A stretch of 64,000 nt of DNA, taken from Homalodisca vitripennis (taxonomy: Eukaryota; Arthropoda; Insecta; Hemiptera; Cicadellidae). The notes under the pieces were generated by a model. The model was not told the origin of the DNA. It saw only the letters and a list, made by a program, of their open reading frames with translations, and ran no database searches. Each line of letters opens with the position of its first letter. The first letter of the stretch is position 1. This document shows, one piece after another, positions 35,672-49,240 of this stretch. The position numbers and the translations under genes were made by a program. Where the stretch lies: positions 120,466,501-120,530,500 of the forward strand of contig NC_060211.1 in the NCBI RefSeq assembly GCF_021130785.1, written 5' to 3'.

Positions 35672-37981
35672 TTTACTTCATCAGAACAATAAGGCTAACT
35701 AAACTACGGGACTGGAACTACATTAGACCAGAATCGGAGCCGGTTTTTTATCAAATAAACGTTTTTACGACATATGTATATATTTTTTGATCGGGGTAAC
35801 ATTGAAAACTGAGCCGTGCCATTGAAAATATAATTCATTTGAATCAGAAATGCTCCTAAACGCGCTTCTTGCAATATTTAGTCCTTCAACCTCAGATCTT
35901 CTATTAACAAAATATACCTGATCGTATGTCTTCTTACGTGTGAAGAATATTATAGGGGATCATCATAAATACGTCAAATAATTTAACTAAGTAGACTGCT
36001 GGCTTATAAACTGCGAAGTCACGGGTAACATCCAGCGTAATTGATTTAAGAGGCATAATATTTAGGTCCATAACTTAAATAATGCTTTTGAATTCGTGCA
36101 ATCTATACTAGTAAAATCACTTTACTTGTAAGTACCTATTATAAGTATTTTATAACATTATAAACAAATAAAATATAATTACATTAAACCATACTTGTAG
36201 CGCTGTGGATGATTAAAAATATATGAGGAAAAATAACAGATCCTTAGGTTTACAAACCGATACATATTTCAATTCCCAACTAAACTAATATTTGCTTACA
36301 AGCTCCATCGCTTAGGTTAGGATAACAAGCTATGTGTCGTCTTAGAAATGAATTAACTCATTAATATAATATACTCCTACTTAAACTTTATTTCAATAAG
36401 TTATGGATGATTCTTGATACCTCTTATTGATTGCACCCTAGATATATGTTTTCCAATTCCTCTTGTATTGGAAGTATTATGATTTATGAAAGGAATTCAT
36501 GTATAATGTACAAATATTCAATTATATATGGTAAACAATTGTATCGGGGGAAAGCTACTTTGTGAACTCAAATAGGGAGATAATAAGTACAAATCCTACC
36601 GATTTTCAATGATATAGATATTTTATTAAAAGATGTACCTAATAAAAAACTGTATAGCAAGCTTTAAATACTATTTCACTTTATTTTACTGTATGCTTGA
36701 TTAGATTTATTATTCTTTTCACGAATATTTAACTAGTGTGATAAGTTTATTTTGTGAACTAACGCTAATTTTATTAAACACCCAGTGTAAAGTTGAGTAG
36801 TTAGAGTTTATTTACCAAGCCAATCAACACCTCACAAAACTTTCTTCTTTTCACCAACGAGTTTTATACACCTACGTCTGAGTTATTTAAAATTATTTCT
36901 TCTTACAGCTATCGATAATACGAGGAATATTTTAAATATGTAAATCTGGGTTAACAAAGTGGTCGGTCCTCTAGTCTTTGGACTACAACTTGGTCTCACT
37001 ACCGTCATGTCTAGATGCGACCGTAGAAGAAATTTGAGCTAATAAAATAAATCTTATAGAACTACGTAACGTCTATAAGTCAAGTTCACGATTCAATCAT
37101 ACTTTGAGAATATACCATTTAGATATTTATAGAATATTTCACGCTACTAAACTATCACACTTATGATTAACCCGTTATGAGACCTTAATTAGCTTTCAAA
37201 ACTACAGTGTTCCCAAAACATAGGTAATTTTGGAATCTATTTAGTTTTAAAAAGGCGTGTGGTCTGTACAATCACCACGCTACCGTTACAATAAAAAACA
37301 CTTTAGTGAATATATATATTTTTCGGCAATTTTCTAGCCATATCTGTTCAACAAAGTACGTTATTTGGTGTTTTGTGGCTATTTCTTCTAAGATTGAAAG
37401 CCCTATAATATTTAATGTTATTTTTGATTTGGTTCTATACCATTTGGTATTAAACGTTACATTGACTATCATAAGTAGGTACCATCAATAATTCCATAGA
37501 AAATGCATGTATTTTCAATTAAATGTAAACTTTTTGAACATATAAATAGTTGTGTGCGAAATTGTTTTTTAATCTTAACCAACGTGAACTTTAATGTAAA
37601 GCTGCTAAATATATAATTGACTGTTAAACCAATGAAACCAAGCGGTCTCTAAATTGCAATTAGTTTAGAATAAACTGGTCAGCATAGGAGCTCCATTTCT
37701 TACTAGAACCATAGTTTCCTTGTTGATTGTCTTTTCCAATATTCATTCACATTTTGAATGCCACTGTATGCTACATATGTAGAATTTATTCTTAAATAAA
37801 CAACGAGGAAGAATATAATCAATGTATACGAATGATGAAATATGTTTGTTTAGTTATGGTCTATATATAGTAGATAAAAATGTGGTAATTAATATTGAGG
37901 TTGTGTAATATGCAGTTTCTATAATAGGCCTTACGCTTGTTTTGAAGATTTTGAAGATAACGAATTTACGTATATATTTAT

Positions 37982-37984
<3 letters not shown>
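35672..37984. other. AT-rich DNA without recognisable genes
   Basis: No coding or RNA signal that I can support. CGGGGTAACATTGA at about 35794 recurs at about 43380, a short shared word of unknown meaning. Confidence 0.5.
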
Positions 37985-38023
<39 letters not shown>

Positions 38024-38030
38024 TGTGCGT
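37985..38030. repeat. (GT)n microsatellite
   Basis: About 36 uninterrupted bases of alternating G and T, followed by a slightly imperfect end. Confidence 0.97.
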
Positions 38031-38156
38031 AATAAAACTAAAAGAATAAAAACTGTTTAAGGAATACGGAAAAATAAACAAAAATGTTTTACTATGAAAG
38101 AAGATTTTTTTAATTAGTATAATTCTTAGTCACTTCTAAGAATTGCGAGGCCAGGC

Positions 38157-38225
38157 AACCGGATGGCATCAATTTAGAAGCAGCTCTTTGCTGCAGAATT
38201 ATTGTAACTGTGCTCTTACGTTTCA
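38157..38225 (+). repeat. Copy B of the third paralogous non-coding island
   Basis: Partner of 22747-22815, at 86 percent identity over 50 bases in the same orientation, 15.4 kb downstream. Confidence 0.75.
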
Positions 38226-40510
38226 GACGAGAATTCGTTCTCGAGAACCTTGCCTTGAAATATTTATAACCTGTCTGGGATCCTTCGAAAATTTACCTAC
38301 TCTGGCCTCAGAGCAATATTATTAGATATTCATAATCCTAAACAGTCTTTCTAATTATTCTTCGACGTCACATTATTTATATATGAATACGGAAAAAATG
38401 CTATCGCAGTATCTAAACAACGAATAAATCTACTAGAACATCAACTCAGACCTACCAAAAAACAAATTTTCAAATTAACTTATTTTAGAGTTAAAACGAC
38501 TGTTAGTGGGCCGAAATCTGAATAATTTAAAATTTCCATCAGTATGATTAAAAATAAAACTACTAGTAATTTAAAAATTTCAAAGGAACTACAAACATTT
38601 AAACGTTGTTATTTACAACTCGCTTGTACAATAAATTTCCTTCAAATAATAACTATTTTATGGTTGTACAAGTAAAACATGTGGCGTTTTTCCCAATTAA
38701 AGACAAGTAAAGTGGTTTCTGATTACATACTGTAGTACGCCCTTCATTTGACGTATTTGGCCTTTAGCGTTAGGCTATGCTGTCGAAATATCAGACTACA
38801 TATTTATATGCTGCATATTGCCCTAAAATAACATTTAATAATGGTGGAAGTTCCTATTTAAGTGTAAGAAAGTTTATTCCTATTTCGAATTGTTAAATAT
38901 GAAATATAAGATTACAATCAAGATCATTTATACTACTGGTAAGACTCATTGTTATAATGTACCTGTTATATCGTGTGTTTTAGTTACAAATATTGATAAT
39001 ATCAAGTCAAGGAATCCATAAACTTACAAGAAACAGCGAATATAATTTTGAAATATCTGGGGTCAATTACTTCTAAAAGAGGGTTGAAGATTCTCTCTCA
39101 AACAATTGACAAAAACAAATATTATCGACGAGTATGGGATCATATAATCTGAAATTAACGTGTTGATAACCTTGATAGTGTAAATATTCTTTTGGTTCTA
39201 AATAATTTTTTTTTATGAAAATGTATGAAACATTTGCGAGCAAAAATGGTCCTGACTCCATTGATCTGGCAGCTTATGATAGGTTAAAATTCAGTCACTG
39301 AAAAGCATAAGGACATTTTTTTCATTAATACAAGAAATAAATAACACTTCGTGTTGGTGAAGGTTTTACTCATTTCATCAAGAAATTTATAAATTGTAAA
39401 TTCTTAAAACTTTAAATTCTTTATTATTATGAAATTAACGAAAACAACTTTTAAAATAGAGGTGTGACGGATAGCTAACTAGAAATATTTTAAAGGATGA
39501 TAAAACATGGGAGTGAAAACTGAGGAGGGTCGGTGCAGTAAGTTTCTGTGACACGTGTACCCAGCAACATGAAAGCAATTAAGAAGTCTCGTGGATAGAA
39601 CAGGTTTATGAAGCAACAGACTGTAAATTATTTAAACTTTGCTAGTGAGTTTAAACTACCAAGGCGAGTTTGTTGAGAATAATAATTTAAACGTAAATTA
39701 ATTAAATATATTACAGTTTTAAGAGTATTACGTTAATAATGACAAATTTACTTAAATTGTATATTAGATTAAATACTATGAAAAAGTCTCTTGTTGTTGA
39801 GTAGAAATTGCTTAATGTTTTTTTAAACCTGCGTTAAAAAATATTTAATTTAAATTTATTTAGGTTGGTTAGAATAAGACATTATTTTATTACTAATTTT
39901 CACGGTCATAAATGCAGTATAAAGCTTAGGTAAAAATATAACTAAAGTGAAAATCCCAAAAGGCCAAAAAACAAAACAGAATAATCGATAAACAGACACT
40001 TATTTTAAGTTTTATAAGTTCAAACAATAAACTTTTAAACTAAAGAACAGCATGATGCTATACTAAAGCAGGCAGTCCCAAACGCTCCCCATGTATTCCC
40101 AGGACATCCGATACGTCACGGTTTATGGCCTCCGCGTCACTGCTACACTTCTGTTATCAAACCGATCTCGTCCTTTCTTTTTACGAGTTCGTAACGTACC
40201 AAGCGACTTTTACTCTTTGAGGAAAGTCACATAAATATCAACCACTAAATCTGCAAATGGAGATTAATATATTACCAATCATGGGCATACAATCGGATAA
40301 ATATTATTAGAAAACTACATTCTCTTTATTTGTAACTGGCAAATCAAGGTAAAATGTTGAATAGAGGTAGTTAAAATCTATCTCATTTCCATTATATCGT
40401 TCCGTTAGGAATACAGGTATTATGCTGGCTTTTTATTGCTTATGATACTTTAAAAATCCCGTATTGAAATATTAAAGCTTTATTATTACTTTGTTTAAAG
40501 GTTATTTTTG
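38226..40510. other. AT-rich DNA without recognisable genes
   Basis: A GC-richer patch at 40075-40200 has no recognisable domain. The minus-strand frame at 39073-39261 has no known motif. Confidence 0.45.
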
Positions 40511-40580
40511 ACGATGGAAGGATTGTGAAGGAAACAGGATTTTTCCGGACATTTGCCATCGTTCAGTGAAACAAGAAAAC

Positions 40581-40634
40581 AGTAACACTACGTTTCGAGA
40601 TCTGCAATCTGATCTCTTCTTCAGGTAAAGAACT
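40581..40634 (-). ncRNA. Hammerhead-ribozyme-like motif, left arm (minus strand)
   Basis: Exact reverse-complement copy of the motif at 40878-40931: CTGAAGA at 40618-40624 and GAAA at 40593-40596 on the minus strand. A transcript from either strand through the element would therefore carry one intact core. Confidence 0.4.
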
Positions 40635-40877
40635 AACCTAATACTGAGTAAAGACTGAGTCGTAGGTGGTCAGTAGACGAGTGAAGACGCATTGTGACCT
40701 GTATTCCGTAGTTTACTTTTGATGATTAGTGTTTTGTATAGTTTTGTATTAAGTGCATGTCTTTAGTGTTAGTGAAGTTGACAACAACGTGTAGGTTGTG
40801 ATTCCTGACTTAGGCGTGCCACAACGCTTTAGTAAGATTTGTTTATTTTAACTTAGTTTGTAATTATGTATTAGGTT

Positions 40878-40931
40878 AGTTCTTTACCTGAAGAAGAGAT
40901 CAGATTGCAGATCTCGAAACGTAGTGTTACT
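40878..40931 (+). ncRNA. Hammerhead-ribozyme-like motif, right arm
   Basis: The core CTGAAGA is at 40888-40894, stem II is GAGATC/GATCTC (40896-40901 with 40910-40915) and GAAA is at 40916-40919. Stem III would be the self-complementary ACGT (40919-40922), with predicted cleavage after A40923. Stem I can pair TAC (40885-40887) with GTG (40924-40926) and AGT (40878-40880) with ACT (40929-40931) around an internal loop. One extra A (40895) lies between the core and stem II. Activity is unproven, and the short stem III would need pairing between two copies, as described for Penelope-like elements. Confidence 0.4.
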
Positions 40932-40957
40932 GTTTTCTTGTTTCACTGAACGATGGC

Positions 40958-41264
40958 TTTATTATTAATTGAACGTTTTTTTTTGGTTTCATATATGTAG
41001 TTTTTTATTCTTTAGCATAATAAATATTTATGAAACTAACTAAATTCTTTTCCATTTTATACCACATATTCTAAATATTATACTTTATAAAAAAAGCCTT
41101 CTAGGTTAGAGGTGAAATTTGACAATAAAACTTACAATTTTATACAATTAAATGTGTTACTGTATGCAACAAAAGATTGTTTTACCTTTATAATGACACA
41201 AGTTTAATGATCATTTCATCATTGTTTAAATAAGATTGTACTTCTTACATGCAGGCCCACTTTA
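40958..41264. other. AT-rich DNA without recognisable genes
   Basis: Nothing recognisable. Confidence 0.5.
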
Positions 41265-41360
41265 ACCTCACGTTCTCGGTCGCGGCTTGAGCATAAAGCT
41301 ACTTGCAACTCCTGACACGCTCTGCCTAGGAAGCGGACGCTCGCCGCAAATGACGTCACG
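41265..41360. promoter_or_regulatory. GC-rich patch with a CRE palindrome
   Basis: About 95 GC-rich bases contain TGACGTCA at 41351-41358, the consensus site of CREB/ATF factors. A 65-codon minus-strand frame (41268-41465) crosses it without a recognisable domain. It may be a promoter or enhancer piece, a first exon or an old repeat. The exact 8-base site is the only direct evidence. Confidence 0.25.
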
Positions 41361-41465
41361 ATCCACCAGTTTGAATATAATTTGCATCATCATATCTTTT
41401 ACATTGCCGGCATAGAGATATAAAGTATACCTTTCACGAAGAATAAATGATAACATTTTCCTCAA

Positions 41466-44454
41466 TGTTATTGTTTACAATTGTTGTTTACAATGTTCTG
41501 CATTGTTATCTAAAACATGTATTAAAATGAAAGTAAGGTTTTTAATTATTAAAAATAATACTCTAATAATAATATAAAAACTGTTTATTTCAGTCATAGA
41601 ACAGAAACTGTCATCAATCTGCCTTAAAATTCAAACGAAATTACATGGATCAAACTTATTATGAATGTATGGCCAAACAAGTGAGAATAGTAGCATTTAC
41701 AATAAACCAAAGTTATATTTCAGTAATCTGCTTAAAAATTGAGGTTCAGGTAATTTGAGCAACTTTTGCAAATAACGGACTAATGATTAGACTCTTCTGA
41801 TATAATTTATTTACACATATTTCTAAGTGAGTTTAAAAATGTAACTCAAACAGGTAAATTTATTTTACAAATTAATTTTGTTACCTTACAAGAATAGCTA
41901 TATGTTACACGAAATATAGTAGCATTTAAATTCCAACAACTTAAAAAAAAATTAGAGATATTTTTAAAAAGTAAGCACGTAAATTTAAAGACTTTTCTTG
42001 AACATTTATTTATACTACACGTACGATATTGATACTAATATTAACGTGAACTTGAAGTTTTATTTATGAAACAAATTTCAAATTCCTTCAGTAAAGTGAG
42101 TGCAATGCCGTAGGTTGCAGTTAAAAACTGTATTAGATCCAAATTAATTGTATGGAAAAAAACTAATAAGTTGCTATTACCTATTCCATATTTGAATGCA
42201 TTCAAAGATTTCCATACTATTTTTGTAGAATGTAGAAGTACTAATGTAGAAGTAACATTAGATTTATATTGTAGAAGTACATTACAAAAAAAATATTTAT
42301 AAATTAAAAAGTAGGGTTACTGCCAAAAGTAGAAAAAATTATTCAAATATTCATGAGACCGTATTCTTCAATAAAAAATAATTTATTATTAAAAAACTAT
42401 AAAATAATAAGTATTACTTATTACGTTAATTATGTGATTATAATCTAACACATAATACGCCCGATAATTAGACATTAGCTATTGTTGATCCCTTGTTTGT
42501 ATTGTAAACTACTGTGTTACAATGTGTAAACAACGGAGTAATTAACTATTATTTAATGCAGAGTTATTGTTTACTCTCACTTCACCCCTTAATATTCCAT
42601 TATCGGCTTCTGAATGATCTAAAGCCATCCTTTCTTCGAGCGTAATAATATCTTAGTTATTTACGGAATTTAAAATTTTGAGGGCCGATTTTAATGGTTT
42701 TAACTTAGACGGTATAGTGTCCTCTTGAGAATTTTAAGACTATATCAGACCACAGTATGATGTTGAATTGCAAAGCTGTTCATGGTCATCACAACGTGTC
42801 AGAAAGGATCAAACGTAAAAACTAAAGCAAACTGAGTGCAAGCAGTTTATAATTATAGGTAGAAATCACTTAGTTTGTATCTCTAGACAGAGCTATAGGA
42901 TACGTAGTTACCGTTTGTAATTCTTTTAAATTTGCATAGATACTCCATGTTAACCAAATTATTTATCCTCTGTATTTCATCTGTATAAACAAAAGAACAC
43001 AGATTAATCATTCACAACCACCTATAATATACGCTAGGGTATCTCAATTTCTAAATTCAGACTTAACGTGTACAAACTCTGTGATTGGTAGGTCTTTTAC
43101 AACAGTATTGCGTTTTTCTGTCTCTATAAGATAAATAGGTATCACATTTCATGGATTCCACCAAGAATATGATCAGGATTTATTAGCTTGGATAAGGATA
43201 ACTACCAAAGAATACTCTCGGTCTTTGTTATTACAAGGTATATTCTTCACATCTACTCATTTCTATGATAATGTCTCTAAACTTCACTGAGTTCAATGAT
43301 GGACATTAAAGAAATTGTCTTAACTCTAAAACTCATACTTTCTCACTAAATCTTGACTAGATACCCATATATTTCAACCGGGGTAACATTGATACATATA
43401 CCTTGATAGTTTACTGCTTTGATAAGGTGATTTGGAAGGTTTCTCTTATCCACAATCTCGATTAGATTTTTTCTGAACTAGTCATCTTTTGGAAATATTT
43501 CCGACGTATATTCCATTTCCCCAAGAATTCCTGAAGGGAGCTATGAACTGGGAAGGAATATGTATCTCTGCAACTCACTTCTTCTCGATTTCAAGGTTCT
43601 CAGATAATAGGATGTAACCTACAAATCTTATACTTAACAACCTTTTTATTTTATGAAGTTACTATATAAAATAGACATTTGCAACATTTTTATAAAATTA
43701 CGTTTAGTTAGTTATATCCATAACGGAATATTTTATAATAAACAACTGGCTCAAGTTATCAACTATTTTACTTCTTTCATAGTTCAAATTGTAAAACCTA
43801 AACCGTAAAAAGCACTGCTTAATCTAAAACATTATATAATTTATAGCAGAAATAACTCAGCAATTTGCTTCGTTACCTATTGCTACATTATTCTTTTTGC
43901 AATATTAGAAAAAGTTATAATTTATACCATGAAATATTCATAAACAAAATTGAGTTTAGTATGTAAAATCATCTATGTCTAATTTATTTTTCCAAAAAGA
44001 TGCAACTTTAGATTCATAAAGCAAAATATTACTTTGAAACAAGTTCTGTTACAAGTAATTCTTTTAGAAGGTTAACAGTAATGTTTGAGCAAGAGAAGTC
44101 ACCATTATAACCCTATATTGAACCACTTTAACAATGTTATTCAGCATTGTTTAATTAACCCTTAATATCAATGTCATTTCCACCTCCTCGTGAAATTCAA
44201 ATTCCCGTCTACTCATAATTTTTCTAAACAGCTGGACATCAATTTCTGACAGTAAACCAAATCCAAAATTAAGAAATGTTAAAATCGTATATGAATTATT
44301 AGAACTATAAGTTTACATCCATAATTCAAGATGACTGAATAATGTACAATAAATTTATCACCCTTCCTGCCGCAGTTTGCTGTTCTACTGTTTGCAAATT
44401 ATTTAAAGCAGGCTGTGAAATATGTCTGTCTCTGTACATGATAAACAATGCACA
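41466..44454. other. AT-rich DNA without recognisable genes
   Basis: The part at 43130-43600 is somewhat less AT-rich but has stops in all frames and no motif that I can defend. CGGGGTAACATTGA at about 43380 matches 35794. Confidence 0.45.
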
Positions 44455-44745
44455 CCTTTAAGGGGAGGAGAGACGAAGCGCGGTGCTGTTTGAATTGTCT
44501 CTGATTAAGAGAGCTCGTGTTGGCTCAGCTGTTAACTGTTTGCGTGCCGTAGAAGTATTGCCAACATTTGAACAGACAAATTGACGGAAACCGAGTTGTT
44601 TGCTGTCTCCACCCTTTCCATGTCCTCGGGCTTTGTTGTCGTGATTGGCCGCACTGGCGACAGGTGGCAGGTCTGTCACTGACCTCTCATCAACTGACTA
44701 ACCTTGCTGACCGTTCCAGCTTCGGACAGTAACGTAGCAGGGCTA
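44455..44745. promoter_or_regulatory. GC-richer island, possible promoter or exon
   Basis: About 290 bases of balanced composition sit abruptly in AT-rich DNA. They include GTGATTGGCCGC near 44641, an inverted CCAAT box in a GC-rich setting. The 73-codon minus-strand frame (44458-44679) is polar and lacks a known domain. No TATA box or repeat structure is evident. Confidence 0.25.
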
Positions 44746-47700
44746 TCGTGACTTAAATACTTTCAGTACATAGTACCAATATTCCAGATAATAAACCATG
44801 TCACAACAAACACATATTGATATTATCTTCAAACGGTAAAATTATAATATATGTCTTATATGTTTTTTTTTTTTTCAATTCAATGAAACGATTTCTCAAT
44901 GTCCATTACTCCGATTCCTCCTTTCCGTTACCTTTCAGCGATGCAGCCTCCACAGCGTATTGTTATTATTATATGTACCATTTCTTTAAATTGTATTTTT
45001 TTATATAATAACCTTAAGTCAGTATAACATATTGTAATATAAATCTACAAATAAATAATGATTAATCATGTTTAATATTGTATCTGTTAATTATATAAAA
45101 ATATATTAATAAAAAATTAAGTAAAATTAGTACTCTCTCTTTCCTTTGTATATTGGCCAAATGGTTATTTTTGGTGAGAATTCAGCATTACAATTATTCA
45201 TACGAAGAGACTAAAATATTTTCAATAATATAGGTAGTGGTATTGTCCTTCGTTAGTAGTACAAATTATGTTATAATAGTAAAAAAAAATATATTTATAA
45301 AGTACTCTTTGAACAGTTTTCTAGAACTACTTTGACTTCACGGTACTCGGTAATTCGAAATTGCAATACCCTATTAGTTAATAAAAAGGACATTTATTAA
45401 ACTACCTGAGTGCCATAAAAAATTTGTTGTTTTTTTATTCATTCATATTATTATTAGCAAGGGTTGAAATAACACTGTAGAAGAACGCAACCACGTCTCA
45501 CAAAACAGACTTTTCTAAGATTACAATTAGGGAAATTTACTATAATACTTGGTCTTGCCAATGCAGTAATCAAGTTTTATACAAATTAAATCCCAACTCT
45601 GTAGCTCGTTCATTAGATAAGTACCAATTGACAAACATGCAACATAATTGAACTAGAACCCGCCTATGTTCAAATGAATGGTCATACAGAGAAATACTGC
45701 CAGACCCTCAGTTAGATAGGTTTTGCTAATGCTTACCAGTAACAAGGTGTATTATTATACAAGTGTTTTAATGTATTCAGACAAAAAGTTTTGAAAATCT
45801 ATGATATTTATAATTTTTATCAGACACATAGAACACAGATTGTGTTTTGGTTTGTAATATGTAGAAAATCTGTATCCATATAACTAAATTTTAAATACAA
45901 AATTATTAGCTATCGTTTGTAAGACTATCACTACAGGGAGTCGAACATTTTATATAAATTTCATATATGTATGTCCATATGATTTCTTGAATATGATAAG
46001 CCATAGTAAACTTAAAAGTTTGCGTGAAGCCTAATTTTTAAATGCCAACAACACTTACTACATGCCACACAATTTGATTTATGTGGACCGTTATCTCATA
46101 TTCTTTTACACTAGTTTTATGAGCAACCATGATAACAATGATAATAAAGTAGTACCTGCTGCGTTATAGTACCCTTTCAGCCTTGGAACTATTATAATTT
46201 AATACTGCTATCAAATTTCACCTAATGAACCAAAATGGGAATAAGTCGAGGAATATTTCATATTTAGTCATTAAGATTTCCATGAAACTTCATTTATAAA
46301 CAGGCAAGAATGGGTTCCATTATAGTCCATGTAAAATGAAGTAATTATGAAATCCGTGGAACTTAGTAATTGACGCAATGTCTATATTTTATGCCGAGAG
46401 GACTTATAAATATAAAACTAAAATTACGTTTTTCGCATGACTTCGAAATTTCTACCTACAGGACATCTCGAGAATGAAATGTGATGTAGGTTTCAACTGG
46501 TACGAGCACCATCAGTGATGCCTGTTATGCAATTCCCAATGTGGTACGTTCCTATCTTGTATTGTTATTAAACTAAAGTTATTATAAAGAGGGTTATAGA
46601 AATTTTATACATGTGGTATATTTTTAATATGAATTGCTTTTATGAAATTAATGTGTAATTGTATATCTTGTGTTTAGAAGATACGACATTAAAACCAGTG
46701 ATATCAAGGCAGTGTTTGTATTAAGGATAAGCTTTGCGGTGAGTCCATATCTTCAGAATTGTTTGTACAGCCGTCTTTGTTTAGTGATCAAGGGAAGCCT
46801 CTCCACCTGTTAGCACAAATAGTCGTACACCTGGATATAAAATAAGATATTATATAGGTTTTACATAATAGAGGGAGTCATAGCCGTATATTTAAATGTT
46901 AGATGATATTTTTTATTAATTATAAGTGATAGTATCGGCTATTAACTACATTATTTATCACATATTTGTAATATTTTTAACTAATCAATATCATACGTAT
47001 TTGAAGTTTTCAGGAAAGGAGCCAAAATTACTTCGAAAACATTGTGTATTTTTAGTAAAAAAAAAATAGAGTTTAGAAATTTGATTTTTAAATCATATTA
47101 TTATTAATATAAACCTCTAAATATAAATGGATAATATGATCAGGATAATTGTACAGAACTTATAGAGGCTTTGCAAATCAATAGTTCTTGGAGACAAAAC
47201 AAATGCTGAAACAACCTCAATTACACTAAGTACCTACCTATTCGAATACCTACTCAAAACATCTATAAGATAATAATGATCATTAAAAATAATCTTTGGA
47301 CGAAGTTATATGTAACTGCTCCTATAGGAATTATACATTCCCTTAAAGAGGATCTTTCCTATTAATAATGATATGTTCCTATCAATATAATCCCTAGTGG
47401 ATATTTCACCTACGTCTTCTTTCAACCAAACCACATAAAGAGTCATGCCAAAATCGTCACACACGAGGTATCCTATATATAAAAAACGATAAATTAAAAA
47501 TTTCTATAAAAGTCAGTTCGTTCTCACGTATATTGCGGACAGATACATCAAAGGAATTTTACCAGTTCCTTCCTCGATTGATATAGACTACTTTGATAAC
47601 GTTAAAATTGTCAGTTTTTTAATCATAGTATTAAAAAAAAAACTATCAAATCGGATGTTTTACGGTTAAAACTATATACATAAAAATATAAAACTGAAAT

Positions 47701-49190
47701 TTACATTTGTTGAGTACTAGTATGTTTTGTAATTAGTGCAAATGTGTTGTGTTTATTTATAACCATTATTATCAAAATCGTTTACTAAAATGGAAAAAAT
47801 TATTATCCAGCCCTAATTTTATTCCTGATTAATGATGTTAGTTAATGTTTATTAAAAGGCTGCAAATTAAACGAATTTCCATAATTTATTAGAACAGCTG
47901 CTAATACATTTTGCGAAGTTTCTATAATTTGCAATAAGACCTCTTTGCAGAACATGATTTAGCTAGATATTGAATGCACCTATTGTCTTGACGCAATATT
48001 ACATAATGACTCGAGTTAATGGAGTGGGGCCAAATGTAGTTCCATTAACGTGGTATGTAACTTGGCGCTATTATCACCTCTACATAATAGCCAATAGAAT
48101 AATAATAGTGTGCCACGATCTTCATCAACTCTATTGTTGTACGCCATTCCTACCGTGTGAATATTTAGGTCATAGTACTTAGTCAATCAATTTAACATTA
48201 ACATTTATCATATGAGTCAGCATGTCTATATCTCTCCTAATACATAAATTTTATCGAAGAGTTACTTGTATTGCAAAATGTAAGCAACACATTACAATAT
48301 TGTAAAATTGCTTGAAAGTACAATCTTGTTTATATTACTGATTAAGTCTATGTGCCTGATTTATTTTTTACGATGGTCTAAGTTGTATAAAATATCTCAA
48401 ACTAAAGACCTCTACTTCTTTTATTCTTAAATAAAAATTAATTATTTAAGCTGCCAACGATGGGCAGAATAACCTAAACAAAACTATATTTTGTTTTCTC
48501 AGCAAAATAAAGAAAATGTAGTTTGACTCTATTAATTATTCTAACTTAATAACCAGGTAGGAGCATTTCTGCAGTAACACATTTTCCTTAAAAAAAGTAA
48601 TTATATTATTAAAACTTATTATCAGTTAAAAATAAAAATGTTATAAGTATTTTGTAAGTCTTTGTTCAATCGATTTACAATATTGTTTTGAAAATGTCTC
48701 TTACTGTGACATTTGACAGAATGTCATTTTAGCCGATTTATGAGACTTTTCTTTGTTTCTGACTACATAAAAGTAGCTTAATTTAACCTTACTTGCCCAG
48801 TCTCTAGTCCAGAACCTACTCTCTTCTTCACTAGTGACCCTCTGTCATCAAGTGATGTCTTGTGTCTGAAAGCTTAACTCTTTTCGTAAAAACATTCCTA
48901 AACTTGTAATATTAAAAGGACTGCAGAATTCATATTCTGACGTCTGAACTTGACACTTATGAAACATTATACATAACAAAACAAAAAGATATAATATTGA
49001 ACAATGATTTTGGACTGATTCAAAATTTACCCTTCCTTTAAAATATAACAAAATTCTTTTTGACCTAAACTTTTATACATATATTAATATTTATTTTATT
49101 TTACTTTAAATTAAACAAATCTTGTATTAAGCTTTACTCAGCTGATAATTAATTTGAAATGTTAAATATTTATATTATTAAAATTGTCGT
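44746..49190. other. AT-rich DNA without recognisable genes
   Basis: About 4.4 kb with only short chance frames (44817-45008, 47970-48182, 48848-49051). No repeat or RNA gene that I can support. Confidence 0.5.
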
Positions 49191-49193
49191 TTC

Positions 49194-49240
49194 ACACCTG
49201 ACGATGGCATCTTTGATGCTGAAAGGCCTCGTGTATAAAA
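49194..49240 (+). ncRNA. Candidate hammerhead ribozyme (type I, short stem III)
   Basis: The core CTGACGA (49198-49204) fits CUGANGA. Stem II is GGCATC/GATGCT (49206-49211 with 49215-49220; five Watson-Crick pairs and one G-U) closed by TTT. GAAA (49221-49224) follows. Stem III would be the self-complementary AGGCCT (49224-49229), and the UH site is TC, with cleavage predicted after C49230. Stem I pairs ACAC (49194-49197) with GTGT (49231-49234), then possibly TTT with AAA beyond an internal loop. One extra T (49205) sits after the core, as in some natural hammerheads. Known hammerheads of this shape occur in Penelope-like retroelements; no such polymerase gene is visible nearby. Confidence 0.5.

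Larger units (their letters stand above)
40555..40957. mobile_element. Short element with 90-bp perfect inverted repeats
   Basis: Bases 40555-40644 and 40868-40957 are exact reverse complements, separated by 223 bases without an open frame. No convincing target duplication is visible; TTT lies on both sides. Each arm holds CTGAAGA, a 6-bp stem and GAAAC, a hammerhead-like core. On the left the resemblance to the relic at 55140-55265 extends outside the arm (TCCGGACATTTG compared with TTCGGACATATG), so the true element may start near 40510. Perfect arms suggest recent formation or repair between the arms. It may be a MITE or an inverted pair of Penelope-type terminal repeats. Confidence 0.8.
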
